DNA of 64,000 nucleotides from Sphingobium sp. D43FB (GCF_002312805.1 NZ_NMUA01000013.1:62001-126000); one strand, 5' to 3'; shown: positions 35,871-46,487, numbered from the stretch's first letter. The notes: generated by a model not told the origin, from the sequence alone. Numbers and translations are program-made.

Positions 35871-36940
35871 CGCAGCTTCAACGTCGCAAGACCGGCAAGC
35901 GCCAGCACGAAGGCGATGATCCAGAAGCGGATCACCACGGTCGGCTCGGCCCAGCCCAATTGCTCGAAATGATGATGGATCGGCGCCATCTTGAACACGC
36001 GCTTGCCGGTGCGTTTGTAGAAGAACACCTGGATGATGACCGACAGCGCCTCCACGACGAACAGACCGCCGATGATGCCCAGCACAATCTCATGATGCGC
36101 CGTCACCGCGATCACGCCGATCGTTCCACCCAGCGCCAGGCTGCCCGTATCGCCCATGAACACGGCGGCAGGCGGCGCGTTGAACCACAGGAAAGCCAGC
36201 CCCGCGCCGATGATCGCACCGCACAAAATCGTCAGGTTGCCCGCGCCCGGCACATGCGGAATGCCCAGATATTCGGCAAAGTCGGCGCGCCCGACCAGAT
36301 AGACGATCAGCATGAAGGCCAAGCAGGCGATGATGACCGGCATGGTGGCGAGGCCATCGAGGCCGTCGGTCAGGTTCACCGCATTGCCGAACGCCACGAT
36401 GACGAAGGCAGCAAAGCAGAAGTAAAATGGCCCAAGCTCGATCGCCGGACCATTATAGAAGGGCACGTAGAGCGCGGTATTGCCATGGCTGTTGACGATC
36501 ATCCACGCCGCGACGCCCGCGATCAGAAATTCGAACGCCAGCCGCATTTTGCCCGACAGCCCCTTGTGGCTGGCCTTGGTTACCTTGTCATAATCGTCGA
36601 GAAAACCGATCGCGCCGAAACCCAATGTCACGAACAGGCAGGCCCAGACATAGGTGGAGGACAGGTCCATCCACAGCAGCACGGATATGATCATGGACGT
36701 CAGGATCATCAGCCCGCCCATGGTCGGCGTGCCCCGCTTGGCCAGATGCGTCTGCGGGCCGTCATCGCGAATGGGTTGCCCCTTGCCCTGGCGCACGCGC
36801 AGCCAGCCGATGAATTTGGGGCCGATCACCAGACCGATGATGAGCGCGGTGAAGATCGCCGCGCCCGCGCGAAAGGACAAATAGCGGATGAGGTTGAAGA
36901 TACCCTCGAAATCCATCGTCTGGGCAAGCCAGTACAGCAT
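35867..36940 (-). CDS. mraY: Phospho-MurNAc-pentapeptide translocase
   Basis: 357 residues with about ten membrane spans. Transfers phospho-MurNAc-pentapeptide to undecaprenyl phosphate, giving lipid I. The catalytic aspartate block FLDDYDKV, the [10 protein letters not shown] loop and the cytoplasmic MAPIHHHFE stretch are typical. Start touches the murF stop (1-bp overlap), stop overlaps murD. Confidence 0.96.
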   Translation of the reverse strand: MLYWLAQTMDFEGIFNLIRYLSFRAGAAIFTALIIGLVIGPKFIGWLRVRQGKGQPIRDDGPQTHLAKRGTPTMGGLMILTSMIISVLLWMDLSSTYVWACLFVTLGFGAIGFLDDYDKVTKASHKGLSGKMRLAFEFLIAGVAAWMIVNSHGNTALYVPFYNGPAIELGPFYFCFAAFVIVAFGNAVNLTDGLDGLATMPVIIACLAFMLIVYLVGRADFAEYLGIPHVPGAGNLTILCGAIIGAGLAFLWFNAPPAAVFMGDTGSLALGGTIGVIAVTAHHEIVLGIIGGLFVVEALSVIIQVFFYKRTGKRVFKMAPIHHHFEQLGWAEPTVVIRFWIIAFVLALAGLATLKLR

Positions 36941-38322
36941 CAGTCTTGTTCTCCGTCGGCAAGGGCCGCGACCAGCCGGAACAGGCCGATGCCGTTCGAT
37001 CCCTTGACCAGCAGCGCGTCGCCCGCGCGCAGTTCATGTTGGATGAGGGGGATGGCGCTCGCCGTATCGGCGACATGCGCGAAGGGCAGCACGCCGTCCA
37101 GCGCATCGGCGAGCGGCTGCATTTCCGTGCCGACCAAGATGACGTAATCGATCCCATTGTCGCGCAGCACAGGCGCGATGTCGGCATGGAGTTCCGCGCT
37201 GCGGCTACCCAATTCGCGCATCCCGCCCAGCACCGCCAAGCGCCGGTCGGCCGTCTCGCGGCCCAGCTGCCGCAGCGTCGCCGCCATCGACAGCGGATTG
37301 GCATTATAGCTTTCATCGATTAGCAGCGCCGTGCCGCTGCCGACCGACAGGGTCCGCCGCTCGCCCCGGCCCGGCAAGCCCGGCATCTCGGCCAGCGCCA
37401 GCCCCGCCGCCGCCAGATCGCCGCCGACCGCATCGACCGCCGCCAGCACCGCCAACGCGTTGGACACCCAATGATCGCCAGGCGCGGCAACCGTGAAGCA
37501 CAATTCGGCATCGGGCAGCTTGGCCGTAACCAGCGTGCCGCCGCCCGGCGCGGGCACCGTTTCGCGCGCATGGACATCGGCCTGCGGACTGGTGCCGAAG
37601 GTCAGAATGCGCCCGGCATGACGCTCCGCCTTGTTGTAGAGCAGCGCCACATGCGGGCTGTCATAGGGGATGATCGCGGTGCCGCCCGGCTCCAGCCCCT
37701 CGAAAATCTCGGCCTTGGCCTCGGCGATCGCCGCTTCGGTGCCGAAAAATTCGATATGGGCGGGCGCGATGGCAGTGACGATCGCGACATGGGGCCGCAC
37801 CTGCCGGGTCAGCGCGGCCAGTTCGCCCGCATGGTTCATGCCCATTTCGAACACACCGAACGCCGCCTCGCGCGGCATCCGCGACAGGCTCAGCGGCACG
37901 CCGACATGGTTGTTGTAGCTTTTGACCGAGCGGTGAACCTCGCCCGGATGCGCGCGGTCGAGCGCCTGGAACAGCGCTTCCTTGGTCCCGGTCTTGCCGA
38001 CCGACCCAGTGACGCCGATCACTTTGCCACCCATGCGCTTGCGCGACGCGCGGCCCAGCGCTTCGAGCGCGGCGGCGCTGTCGGGCACCAATATATGGGG
38101 ATGATCCACCGGCTCGCTGACGATCGCCCCGGCCGCGCCCTGGGCAAAGGCCTTGTCGAGGAACTTGTGCCCGTCGGTCGCTTCGCCCTTCATCGCGACG
38201 AACAGGTCGCCATCCGTCACTTCGCGGCTATCGAACGCCACGCCCGAAACGGCAAACGGCGCCGACGCGGCGCCGCCCGTTGCCTGAGCGATATCTGCGG
38301 AGGTCCACAATGGCCCCGTCAC
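36940..38322 (-). CDS. murF: UDP-MurNAc-tripeptide--D-Ala-D-Ala ligase
   Basis: 460 residues from the GTG at 38322, with GGAGG four bases upstream. Adds D-Ala-D-Ala to the UDP-MurNAc-tripeptide. P-loop [13 protein letters not shown] and the [17 protein letters not shown] block of the N-terminal domain are standard. An ATG farther upstream lies within REP DNA and is not favoured. No ATPase residue loss seen. Confidence 0.94.
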   Translation of the reverse strand: MTGPLWTSADIAQATGGAASAPFAVSGVAFDSREVTDGDLFVAMKGEATDGHKFLDKAFAQGAAGAIVSEPVDHPHILVPDSAAALEALGRASRKRMGGKVIGVTGSVGKTGTKEALFQALDRAHPGEVHRSVKSYNNHVGVPLSLSRMPREAAFGVFEMGMNHAGELAALTRQVRPHVAIVTAIAPAHIEFFGTEAAIAEAKAEIFEGLEPGGTAIIPYDSPHVALLYNKAERHAGRILTFGTSPQADVHARETVPAPGGGTLVTAKLPDAELCFTVAAPGDHWVSNALAVLAAVDAVGGDLAAAGLALAEMPGLPGRGERRTLSVGSGTALLIDESYNANPLSMAATLRQLGRETADRRLAVLGGMRELGSRSAELHADIAPVLRDNGIDYVILVGTEMQPLADALDGVLPFAHVADTASAIPLIQHELRAGDALLVKGSNGIGLFRLVAALADGEQD

Positions 38323-38334
38323 GCGCCCTCCTCC

Positions 38335-38421
38335 CCGTTCGCTTCGAGCAGCTTCGAGCGAAGTCGAGAAGCGTCCGTCGAGAAGGCAGCGCATAGTTCT
38401 CGACAAGCTCGAACCGAACGG
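38335..38421. repeat. REP-type palindromic repeat (class A variant) between murE and murF
   Basis: Starts CCCGTTCGCTTCGAGCAGC and ends with inverted CTCGAACCGAACGG; the inner arms GAAGTCGAGAA and TTCTCGACAAG are also inverted. Fills most of the 115-bp gap. Confidence 0.8.
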
Positions 38422-38437
38422 AGGACGGATGGCAGGC

Positions 38438-39883
38438 TCACTCCGCGCACTCCCGCGCCACGGTCACATCGTCAAAGGGCAGCACCCGGTCGCCGATGAT
38501 CTGGCCCTGTTCATGCCCCTTGCCCGCCAGCAGCACGATGTCGTCCTTGCCCGCCTGCGCGATCGCGGCGGCAATGGCGGCACGTCGCCCGCCAATTTCC
38601 TCCGCTCCACGCGCACCCGCCATGACGGCGGCGCGGATCGCAGACGGCTCTTCGGACCGGGGATTATCATCCGTCACGATCACATGATCGGCCAGTTCCG
38701 CCGCAACCTGCCCCATCAATGGCCGCTTGCCTGCGTCGCGGTCCCCGCCAGCGCCGAACAGCGCGATCAGCCGCCCCTTTGTGTGCGGGCGCAGCGCCTC
38801 GATCGCGGCTTTCAGGCCGTCGGGTGTATGCGCATAATCGACATAGACCGGCGCACCCGTCTTGCTGATAACGGCCCGTTCCAGCCGCCCGCGCACGGGT
38901 TGCACCCGGCCCAGCAATTCCAGCACCTTGACCACGTCGCCGCCGGTCGCGATGACCAGCCCGGCTGCGGTCAGCGCATTGGCGGCCTGATACGCACCGA
39001 TCAGCGGCAGATTGACGGTGTAGCGCTTGCCCTCGACCTCGATCTCCAGCAATTGCCCCAATTGCGTCGGCGTGCGCGAGACAAGGCGCAGCGCCTCCCC
39101 CTTCTCGCCGACCGACAGCAGCTTCAGCCCGCGCGCCGCGACCCGCGCGATCACCTTGTCCGACCAGGCATCATCGGCCCACACCACCGCCGCGCCATCG
39201 GCCGCGACCACTTCATCGAACAGCCGCATCTTGGCGTCGAAATAGCGGTCCATATCGCCATGATAGTCGAGATGGTCGCGCGACAAATTGGTGAAGGCGC
39301 CCGCGACGACCGGCAATCCTTCGGTCCGATATTGGTCCAGCCCATGGCTCGACGCCTCGAACGCGGCATGGCTGACGCCTTCGCGGCGCAGGCCCGACAT
39401 GTTGGCGAGGAAGGTGACGATGTCCGGCGTCGTCAAACCCGTAGAAACCTGATCGACCGACGTCGTGACGCCCAGCGTGCCGATGGAGGCGGCATGATGC
39501 CCCATCATCCGCCACAATTGCCGCGCCAGTTCCACCGTCGACGTCTTGCCGTTGGTGCCGGTCACGGCCACGGTCACATCGGGAAAAGGCGCGAAATAGC
39601 GGGCGGCCAGCTGCGCGAACAGGCGACGGGGATTGGCGTGCGCAATATGGATCGCGCCCTCCACCACCGCTTCCGGCCGGGCGACCACGGCGATCGCGCC
39701 CGCCTTCACCGCATCGGCAATATAATCCTCGCCATTGACGCGCAGCCCCTGAAACGCGCCGAACACCGTGCCGCGCGCAACCTTGCGATTGTCGATCGCA
39801 AAGCCAGTGACATTGCGGTCGAGGTCGGCGTCCGCCCCGACATGCGCGTCCAGACCGTCGATCAGCGAACCCAGCCGTGTCAT
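38438..39883 (-). CDS. murE: UDP-MurNAc-dipeptide--meso-DAP ligase
   Basis: 481 residues. Adds meso-diaminopimelate to the stem peptide. The P-loop VAVTGTNGKTSTV and the DAP-specificity motif DNPR (in TDDNPRSEEP) are present, so the peptidoglycan cross-link residue should be meso-DAP. The start at 39883 overlaps ftsI (ATGA). Confidence 0.95.
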   Translation of the reverse strand: MTRLGSLIDGLDAHVGADADLDRNVTGFAIDNRKVARGTVFGAFQGLRVNGEDYIADAVKAGAIAVVARPEAVVEGAIHIAHANPRRLFAQLAARYFAPFPDVTVAVTGTNGKTSTVELARQLWRMMGHHAASIGTLGVTTSVDQVSTGLTTPDIVTFLANMSGLRREGVSHAAFEASSHGLDQYRTEGLPVVAGAFTNLSRDHLDYHGDMDRYFDAKMRLFDEVVAADGAAVVWADDAWSDKVIARVAARGLKLLSVGEKGEALRLVSRTPTQLGQLLEIEVEGKRYTVNLPLIGAYQAANALTAAGLVIATGGDVVKVLELLGRVQPVRGRLERAVISKTGAPVYVDYAHTPDGLKAAIEALRPHTKGRLIALFGAGGDRDAGKRPLMGQVAAELADHVIVTDDNPRSEEPSAIRAAVMAGARGAEEIGGRRAAIAAAIAQAGKDDIVLLAGKGHEQGQIIGDRVLPFDDVTVARECAE

Positions 39884-41595
39884 TCGCTCTCTCCCTTGGC
39901 CTTCCACAGCAGCGGCATCAGGTCCGAAATATCCACGTCGCGGCGCTCGTCGGGCATCACGCCCAGCATCGGCCCGACCCGTTCTACCACGCGCTTGACC
40001 ACGGGCGATGCGGTCCAGGCGGCGGTGCGCAGCCCGAACGTCTCCGCATTGCCCTTGGGCTCGTCCATCATCGCCAGAACGACATAGCGGGGATTATCCA
40101 TCGGAAAGGCAGAGGCGAACGTCGTCACCAGCGAACTCTTGTTATAGCGACCTTCTTCGGGCTTCTCGGCGGAGCCCGTCTTGCCACCCACCCGGAAACC
40201 CTTGGCGTCGGCGCTGCGTCCTGTACCCTCCGACACGATCATCCGCAACAGCTGGCGCATCCGCGCGCTCGTTGCGGCGGTGAAAACGCGGCGACCCTGC
40301 GGCACATCGTCCGCATCCAGCTTGCGCAACGTCGCGGGCCGCCACATCCCGCCATTGACGAGCGCGGCATAGGCGCTGGCCAGATGCAGCGGCGTCACCG
40401 CGATGCCATGGCCATAGGACACGGTCATCGTCGTGATCCGTCCCCAATTGGCGGGCCATAACGTCCCGGCGCGCTCCTTCAGTTCGATCGGCGCGCGCTG
40501 GTCGAAATGCAGGGCGCGGAACAAGTCCTGCAACGGGGCCGCCCCCAGTTCGTCGGCGATGCGCGCGGTTGCGATGTTGGAACTATGGACCAACGTTTCC
40601 GGCACGTTGATCCACCGCCCCATGGCGTGGTCGTCCTTGATGCGGAACCCGGCGATGGCGATCGGCGCGGTCGCATCATAGCGCTTGCTCATCGACGTCA
40701 CGACGCCCTTGTCCATGGCGGCGGCGATCGACAGCGGCTTGAAAGTCGATCCCAGTTCGTAGCGCGCCTGCACGATCTGGTTGCACAGCGGCGACTGGCT
40801 GCAGCTCTTGCCCGCATAATTTTGCAGCTTGTTGGGGTCGAACACCGGGATGGAGGCCATGGCGATCACTTCGCCGGTGTTGACGTCCAATATGATCCCG
40901 CCCGCACCACGGGCGCGCTGCGACACCATTTGCGCATAAAGCTCGCTTTCCAGCGCGCCCTGTACCCGGCTGTCGATCGAAATGGCGAAGGGCTGGCCGC
41001 GCAGCGTCGCGTCGGTCAGCCGATCGTTGAAGGCTGACTCGACGCCCATCCCGCCGACGCCGTTGGCGTTGGGCGCAAAGCCCAGAACATGCGCCGCCAA
41101 CGTCCGCTGCGGATAGAGCCGTTCCTTTTCGCGCGGAAATTCGATGCCGATTTCGCCCAGCGCATTCACTGCCGCCACCTGTTCGGGCAGCGCGCGGCGG
41201 CGCAGATAGGCCCAACCCTTGCCGGTCAGCTTCTTGTAGAAGACTGCCTCGGCTTCGTCGGGGAAGATTTCGTGCAGCTTGCGCGCCAGTTCAGCCGGTT
41301 CGCCGATCAGCTTGGACGGGCGCACCGCCACTGAATAGGCATCCATCGTCCGCGCCAGCGGCACCCCGTTGCGATCGACGATGTCGGCCCGCGCGGGCAG
41401 GAAAGCCGACAGCGCATCGTCGCCCTGGCCGCTCTGCGTGAAGATGCCGACCCAGAATAGCCGCCCGATCACGATCAGCGTGATGAGTATGAACAGGATC
41501 AGCAACAGCATCAGCCGGTTATGCGCAACAGCGGTCAGGCTGACGCGCTGCCGCCCGACACGGGCATGGCCGGGTTGGACGATGATCGTGGCCAT
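39880..41595 (-). CDS. ftsI: Peptidoglycan transpeptidase FtsI (PBP3)
   Basis: 571 residues. One membrane span near residues 27-48, dimerisation region, then transpeptidase domain with the nucleophile S283 in LGSTFKPLS, the SSN-type motif SSNIA, and KTGS in GGKTGSAEKP. Essential septal transpeptidase working with FtsW. Overlaps murE by 4 bp and ends at the same nucleotide as ftsL begins to read (stop/start overlap). Confidence 0.95.
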   Translation of the reverse strand: MATIIVQPGHARVGRQRVSLTAVAHNRLMLLLILFILITLIVIGRLFWVGIFTQSGQGDDALSAFLPARADIVDRNGVPLARTMDAYSVAVRPSKLIGEPAELARKLHEIFPDEAEAVFYKKLTGKGWAYLRRRALPEQVAAVNALGEIGIEFPREKERLYPQRTLAAHVLGFAPNANGVGGMGVESAFNDRLTDATLRGQPFAISIDSRVQGALESELYAQMVSQRARGAGGIILDVNTGEVIAMASIPVFDPNKLQNYAGKSCSQSPLCNQIVQARYELGSTFKPLSIAAAMDKGVVTSMSKRYDATAPIAIAGFRIKDDHAMGRWINVPETLVHSSNIATARIADELGAAPLQDLFRALHFDQRAPIELKERAGTLWPANWGRITTMTVSYGHGIAVTPLHLASAYAALVNGGMWRPATLRKLDADDVPQGRRVFTAATSARMRQLLRMIVSEGTGRSADAKGFRVGGKTGSAEKPEEGRYNKSSLVTTFASAFPMDNPRYVVLAMMDEPKGNAETFGLRTAAWTASPVVKRVVERVGPMLGVMPDERRDVDISDLMPLLWKAKGESE

Positions 41596-42248
41596 CAGCG
41601 CGCCCCCTTCTTGCGTTCGCGCGCCGCCTTGGCGCTCAAATCGCCCAGCGTGCTGTCATCCAGCAGCTTGGCATCGAGCATCGCCATCCGTTCCGCCTTG
41701 CGCGCGACCGGATTGGGCTTCGACACATCGGCATCGACCTTGGCCTGCACCGCAGGCGTCCGCGGCGGCGTGGCCTTGGCCAGCTTCTCGACATTGTCGG
41801 CGGCATGGGCTTCGCGAATGACGGCGATGTCGCTGCGGATCTGGGTCGCGGCGGGACTGGCGGGTGCGGCCTGCGGCGCGGACGGCAGGTCGGCGGGGGT
41901 TTCCACCATCGCCACCATCACGGGTGGCGCGACATAGTCAGGACCATTGGGCTGCACCCCGTCCAGCTGCGCCAATGCGCGCTCGCCCGCCAGATATTGC
42001 CCGGCGGTCGGCGTGCCATACATGAAGTCATGCTGGTTCCAGCTTTCCAGCTGCCGCATCGAGGCGCGCGCGCTGAATTCCGTTTCCAGATAACGGATCT
42101 CGCCCTGCGTCCGCGCGATCTGCGCGCGTACCCGCATCAGTTCGTTGCGCTCGGTCGCGACCTTGAGCGACACCATATAGGCCCCCAGCGCGCCCAGCGC
42201 GACCAGGATCACCCAGATCAGGCTCTGCAACCTCTTGACGGCGATCAT
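41595..42248 (-). CDS. ftsL: FtsL-like division protein with long C-terminal tail
   Basis: 217 residues, longer than the usual ~100-130. N-terminal single span ([20 protein letters not shown]), a heptad coiled coil ([21 protein letters not shown]) and then about 120 residues rich in Pro/Ala. The position between rsmH and ftsI fits FtsL, and the coiled coil would pair with FtsB in the divisome. Identity is by position and architecture rather than sequence. Confidence 0.8.
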   Translation of the reverse strand: MIAVKRLQSLIWVILVALGALGAYMVSLKVATERNELMRVRAQIARTQGEIRYLETEFSARASMRQLESWNQHDFMYGTPTAGQYLAGERALAQLDGVQPNGPDYVAPPVMVAMVETPADLPSAPQAAPASPAATQIRSDIAVIREAHAADNVEKLAKATPPRTPAVQAKVDADVSKPNPVARKAERMAMLDAKLLDDSTLGDLSAKAARERKKGAR

Positions 42249-43210
42249 GGACGGGCACTCCGGGCGGACGGGACAACAGGGGATTGGGCAACGGGGGCAG
42301 CGGTGCGGACGGCGCTGCGCAAAGTGGCGGATCGGGCGCGGGGGTTGCGCGCCAACTCCGCTTCACCGGCCCGCACCGCCTTGGCCGGCTTGGCGAAGGT
42401 CGGCGCGGCGCTCGCCTGCTTTTCAGGCATATGGCGTGATCCGCCCCCATCGCCCCCGCTGCGATTGCGCAGGAATTGTTTGACGATGCGGTCCTCCAGG
42501 CTGTGGAAGGTAACGATCGCCAGGCGACCGCCTTCCTCCAGCAGCGCTTCGGCCGCTTCCAGCCCGCGCTCCAGTTCCTCCAGTTCGCGATTCACATGAA
42601 TGCGGATCGCCTGGAAGGTACGGGTGGCGGGGTCTTTCTTGTCATGCGGCTTGTGGCCCAGCGCGCGGCGCACGACGCTGGCAAGCTGCGCCGTCCGCTC
42701 CAGCGGGCGCGCCATCACGATCGCGCGGGCGACCCGGCGCGACCGCGGCTCGTCGCCATAGCGATAGATGACGTCGGCAATCTCTTCTTCGGCCGCTTCG
42801 TTCAGGAAATCGGCGGCGTTCATGCCCGCCTGGCTCATCGTCATGTCGAGCGGGCCGTCAGCCTGAAAGGAAAAGCCGCGATCGGCCCGGTCGAGCTGCA
42901 TCGAGGATACGCCGATATCGAGCGTCAGGCCCGACACCGACTCGATGCCCTGTTCGGCCAGCAATTCGCGCATCCGCGAAAACTCGCCCGCGATCAGCAA
43001 TATGTCGTTCGCCGCGGCGACGGCCTGGCCTTCGCGGATCGCATCGGGGTCGCGATCGAAGGCAATGACACGCGCGCCCTTCGCCGCCATGGCGCGCGAA
43101 TAGCCGCCCGCGCCGAAGGTGCCATCGACATGGATTTCGCCCGGCGCAATGGCCAGGGCTTCCAGCACTTCATCCAGCAGTACAGGGATATGCGGAACGG
43201 TCTCGGTCAC
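42245..43210 (-). CDS. rsmH: 16S rRNA (cytosine-1402-N4)-methyltransferase RsmH
   Basis: 321 residues (MraW family). SAM-binding [17 protein letters not shown] block, and the RsmH-specific DLGQVSSMQLD-like segment (seen as [18 protein letters not shown]) are present. Methylates C1402 of 16S rRNA. Overlaps mraZ and ftsL by 4 bp each. Confidence 0.95.
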   Translation of the reverse strand: MTETVPHIPVLLDEVLEALAIAPGEIHVDGTFGAGGYSRAMAAKGARVIAFDRDPDAIREGQAVAAANDILLIAGEFSRMRELLAEQGIESVSGLTLDIGVSSMQLDRADRGFSFQADGPLDMTMSQAGMNAADFLNEAAEEEIADVIYRYGDEPRSRRVARAIVMARPLERTAQLASVVRRALGHKPHDKKDPATRTFQAIRIHVNRELEELERGLEAAEALLEEGGRLAIVTFHSLEDRIVKQFLRNRSGGDGGGSRHMPEKQASAAPTFAKPAKAVRAGEAELARNPRARSATLRSAVRTAAPVAQSPVVPSARSARP

Positions 43211-43728
43211 TTGCCGCCCTCTGCCGCGCGCGCATCGAGCCAGCGCTTTGCCTTGTTGCGGATGACTGCCGGACGATCGGGGCTGGCGACCAGCGCCTTG
43301 GGATCCCAGAGCTGGAAATAAAGGCCTACGCCCAGAAATACGACCGCGTCGGTAATGCCCACTTCTTCCTTGATATCGGGGTGCAGGAAGAAGCGGCCGC
43401 CATCGTCGAAATTCACGTCTTCGATCATGCTCAGGCGGTTTTCACGCTCCAGGTCGCCGTTGAAGGGACGGTTCGCCTCACGCGCTAGCCGTTCCAGTTC
43501 GGCGACTTCATCGAACAGGAACTGCTTGTGCGACAGGCCGAAACCAGTGGCGCAGCCATTGGCCATGTGAATCGACAGGCACAGCCGGTTCTCGCCGCCG
43601 CTGGCCTGCTTGACCTGCTTGCGCATCTCCAAAGGCAGCACGAACCGGCCTTTGCCGTCCGCGACGCTGATTGCGTTGCCTGAATAGAGAATTGCGTCCG
43701 ACACGGCGACTAGCGGCCCCTTTTCCAT
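43207..43728 (-). CDS. mraZ: Transcriptional regulator MraZ
   Basis: 173 residues, with two copies of the SpoVT/AbrB-like DNA-binding fold ([15 protein letters not shown] early; [17 protein letters not shown] later). It is the first gene of the dcw cluster and is known to bind repeats near its own promoter to control it. The start at 43728 is followed upstream by candidate operator repeats (43845-43888). Coupled to rsmH by overlap. Confidence 0.94.
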   Translation of the reverse strand: MEKGPLVAVSDAILYSGNAISVADGKGRFVLPLEMRKQVKQASGGENRLCLSIHMANGCATGFGLSHKQFLFDEVAELERLAREANRPFNGDLERENRLSMIEDVNFDDGGRFFLHPDIKEEVGITDAVVFLGVGLYFQLWDPKALVASPDRPAVIRNKAKRWLDARAAEGGK

Positions 43729-43837
43729 GGGGCACAGATTTCCTGCCCACGGAACCGCGATCGCGAATCCCGATGCACAGGACTGATCAACGCCTGATGA
43801 ACCCCAATGCGAGATTACCTATCAAGCATGGGCTGGG

Positions 43838-43888
43838 CTGCAAAGGGAATTTTCGGGATTTACCGGGAAAACCCGGTCAAAAATGGGA
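43838..43888 (-). promoter_or_regulatory. Candidate mraZ promoter and phased MraZ-box repeats
   Basis: On the plus strand GGGA occurs at 43845, 43855, 43865 and 43885, with GGTC at 43875: five sites at exact 10-bp spacing. On the mraZ strand these read TCCC, in the reverse orientation to the TGGGN repeats (10-bp spaced) known from E. coli MraZ sites. They sit immediately upstream of a weak -35 (TTGCAG, 43843-43838) about 115-160 bp from the ATG. This fits MraZ self-control but orientation and exact promoter are inferred. Confidence 0.5.
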
Positions 43889-45097
43889 TCAACCGCTTTC
43901 TGGCGCTTCTCCTTCGGGATATACCTTCTTTGTTCTCGTGCCGCCGCCCGGCCTGACCCCGCGCAACAGCCCCGCACCCATCACGGCCCAGCCCAGCCCA
44001 GCCAGAATCGCCCAGCGCAGCGCCGCGACCACATCCGCCCCTTCACGCATCCAGCGCCGGTCGCCGGGGATTGCCGCACCCAACCATTGCGCGATGCGCG
44101 CGGGTGTGTCGGCGCTCCAGACGCGAGGATCGAGCGGACGGGCGGGATCAGCGAGCCACAGCCGATCATCGATCAGGTCCGCGTCGCCCAACAGCACGAC
44201 CTCACCCCGGCCGATCCGCTTGCGCTGCACCATGTCCCCGCCCCCCGCCATCTGCGCGCCCGACAGGGTGAGAAGGGCGCCATCGGGCAGGAACCAGCGC
44301 CGCTCCCCGTCCTCGATGCGATCGAACGCAAAGCCCCAATGGCCCAGCAACGGCTCCAACAAGCTGGTGGCGGGCGCGCGGCGACGGTCGCCCATGGGCA
44401 GGTCGGACGGCCAGCGCAGCAACGGATCGGCCAGCACCACCGCCCTGCCCCCGCCCCGCACCCAGCGATCGACCGCCACCAAGGCTTCGGGCGTCATCGC
44501 GCGCGGCTGGACGAGCAGCAGCAGGCGCGCACGCGACGGCTCCAATTGCTGTGCATCATCGATCGGCTGGACGGTGAAACGGGTACGCAGCACGGTGACG
44601 ATCGCCGCATCGGCCCGTCCCTGCGCATCCCAGAACAAAGGCAGGGCGGTGATGACCGCCAGGGCCGGGCGATCGACGACAGGTTCGATCGGTTGCGCCG
44701 GGCCGCGCCACGCCAACAGGGCCGCCAGAGCCAGCAAGGCAATGCCACCGGCCACGCGTTTTGCGCGCAATGGCGCACCCTGCCGGACCAATGCACCACC
44801 AAACGCCGCTGATGATGCAACCAGGATCAAGCCGGTCGCCGCTACAGGGTCAGGCCACCGCCCCGCCGCGACCCCGCAAAAGAGCAAAGCGGACACGACG
44901 GCGCCCATAGTCCAGGCCAGCAGCGGCCATCCCTGCCTTGCCAGCAACAGCCCCATCGCCGCCATCACCGCCAGCGCGGGCCAGGCCCAATCCCATGGGT
45001 CGGTCTGTCCGGTCGCAAAGGCGCGCTGTAGTCCCGCGAGCAAAATCGCAAGGCCCGGCAGCCACAGGATCAGGACTCGCTTTAGCGCCGCCATCAT
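43889..45097 (-). CDS. Membrane protein with a DUF4350/GATase-like domain
   Basis: 402 residues from the tandem ATG at 45094-45097 (GGGGAAG upstream). Four to five hydrophobic spans in the first ~130 residues, then a Rossmann-like domain ending with IGRGEVVLLGDADLIDDRLW, as in DUF4350 proteins (a GATase-1-like fold that lacks a catalytic Cys here). A further span lies near the C-terminus. The function is unknown; the family often pairs with MoxR/ABC-type proteins, none of which is adjacent. Cotranscription with the downstream mraZ is possible but the intervening repeats argue for separate control. Confidence 0.45.
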   Translation of the reverse strand: MMAALKRVLILWLPGLAILLAGLQRAFATGQTDPWDWAWPALAVMAAMGLLLARQGWPLLAWTMGAVVSALLFCGVAAGRWPDPVAATGLILVASSAAFGGALVRQGAPLRAKRVAGGIALLALAALLAWRGPAQPIEPVVDRPALAVITALPLFWDAQGRADAAIVTVLRTRFTVQPIDDAQQLEPSRARLLLLVQPRAMTPEALVAVDRWVRGGGRAVVLADPLLRWPSDLPMGDRRRAPATSLLEPLLGHWGFAFDRIEDGERRWFLPDGALLTLSGAQMAGGGDMVQRKRIGRGEVVLLGDADLIDDRLWLADPARPLDPRVWSADTPARIAQWLGAAIPGDRRWMREGADVVAALRWAILAGLGWAVMGAGLLRGVRPGGGTRTKKVYPEGEAPESG

Positions 45098-45128
45098 GGG
45101 CGGCTTCCCCTGACCCTGTGCATCGGCG

Positions 45129-45449
45129 TCAGCGCGACGGCTGCGCGGGGTCGCGATCCATGGGATTACGCAAATTGGGGTCCGGCTCAAGGTCAGGGAC
45201 CAAAGGCGCCTGCTCCGGCGCGGGCTGTACCCCAAGCTCAGCGAGCGGATCCCTGGGCGACACGGCGGCATTGCCGGTCATCGTCGGCACCGCTGGCGGC
45301 GGCAGCGCCGCATCGTCCACCCGCGCCTTTTCGATCACGATATTGGCAAGGCCCACCAGCAACACGACGCCCGCCAGTCCGGTCAGGCCGATCTGGACGC
45401 GCTGCAACCCTTCGACGCGGCGGGGTGTCTCAGCCATGGGCTTGCTCAT
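45129..45449 (-). CDS. Small single-span membrane protein
   Basis: 106 residues. Short cytoplasmic N-terminus, one hydrophobic span (VQIGLTGLAGVVLLVGLANIVI) and a Pro/Asp-rich extracytoplasmic tail. No homology recognised. It lies 31 bp upstream of the DUF4350-like gene and may be cotranscribed with it. No strong ribosome-binding site. Confidence 0.5.
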   Translation of the reverse strand: MSKPMAETPRRVEGLQRVQIGLTGLAGVVLLVGLANIVIEKARVDDAALPPPAVPTMTGNAAVSPRDPLAELGVQPAPEQAPLVPDLEPDPNLRNPMDRDPAQPSR

Positions 45450-45479
45450 TTTCTTGTCGCCGCGACCCGTGTCGGCGCA

Positions 45480-46487
45480 TCAACCATTGTGCGCGAGCCA
45501 GGGGAAGACCGTCAAGCCCTTCGCTTCGAGCCACTGGCGATTATAGAGCGTCGAGAGATAGCGGAAGCCCGTGTCGCACAATATGGTGACGATCCGCTTG
45601 CCCGGCCCCAATTGCCGCGCCAGCGCCACCGCGCCAGCGACATTGATGCCCGACGAGAGGCCCAGGCACAGCCCTTCTTCGCTCAGCAGGCGGCGGACCC
45701 ATTCCAGCCCTTCCTCATCCGAAATGCGGAACTGCGTGTCGATCGGCGCGCCTTCCAGATTGGCGGTGATCCGCCCCTGCCCGATCCCTTCGGCGACCGA
45801 CGACCCTTCGGCCTTCAATTCGCCATGGGCATAATAGTTGAACAGCGCCGCGCCGTGCGGATCGCTGAGCGCGATGGTGATACCTTCATCCTTGGCCTTG
45901 AGGCCAAGGCCAACGCCCGCGATCGTCCCGCCGGTCCCCGCCGCGCAGGTGAAGCCGTCGATCCGCCCCTCCATCTGGGTCCAGATTTCTTCGGCCGTGC
46001 CGACGATATGCGCCTTGCGGTTGGCGATATTGTCGAACTGGTTGGCCCAGATCGCGCCTTCCGTCTCTTCCGCCATGCGGCGCGAGGTGTGGACGAAATG
46101 GCCGGGGTTGGAATAGGGTGCAGCCGGCACGGTCACCAATTCGGCGCCCAGCGCGCGCAGCGTGTCCATCTTCTCGCGGCTCTGCGTTTCGGGCATGATG
46201 ATGATCGACTTATAGCCCTTGGCATTGGCGACCAGTGCCAGGCCGATGCCGGTATTGCCCGCCGTCCCCTCGACGATCGTGCCGCCCGGCTTCAACAGCC
46301 CGCGTTCTTCGGCATCATTGACGATGAACAGCGCGGCGCGGTCCTTGACCGACGCGCCGGGGTTGGCGAATTCGCACTTGGCGAAGATGTCGCAGCCCGT
46401 TTCCTGGGAAGGGCCGGTGAGGCGCACCATCGGCGTGTTGCCAATCAGCGCGAGACTATTGTTCTGGAGCAGCATGGCGTGACGCAT
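45480..46487 (-). CDS. cysK: Cysteine synthase A
   Basis: 335 residues, PLP-dependent O-acetylserine sulfhydrylase. The cofactor Lys is in GASVKDRAALF, the glycine-rich phosphate loop is TAGNTGIGLALV, and a Ser in LGLSSGINVAGA helps bind the PLP ring. Two starts are possible (46487 or 46475). It is divergent from the SleB hydrolase gene. Confidence 0.93.
   Translation of the reverse strand: MRHAMLLQNNSLALIGNTPMVRLTGPSQETGCDIFAKCEFANPGASVKDRAALFIVNDAEERGLLKPGGTIVEGTAGNTGIGLALVANAKGYKSIIIMPETQSREKMDTLRALGAELVTVPAAPYSNPGHFVHTSRRMAEETEGAIWANQFDNIANRKAHIVGTAEEIWTQMEGRIDGFTCAAGTGGTIAGVGLGLKAKDEGITIALSDPHGAALFNYYAHGELKAEGSSVAEGIGQGRITANLEGAPIDTQFRISDEEGLEWVRRLLSEEGLCLGLSSGINVAGAVALARQLGPGKRIVTILCDTGFRYLSTLYNRQWLEAKGLTVFPWLAHNG

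Noticed and set aside
35657..37147. 496-codon plus-strand frame opposite murD/mraY/murF
   Set aside because: Antisense to conserved essential genes with no recognisable motif.
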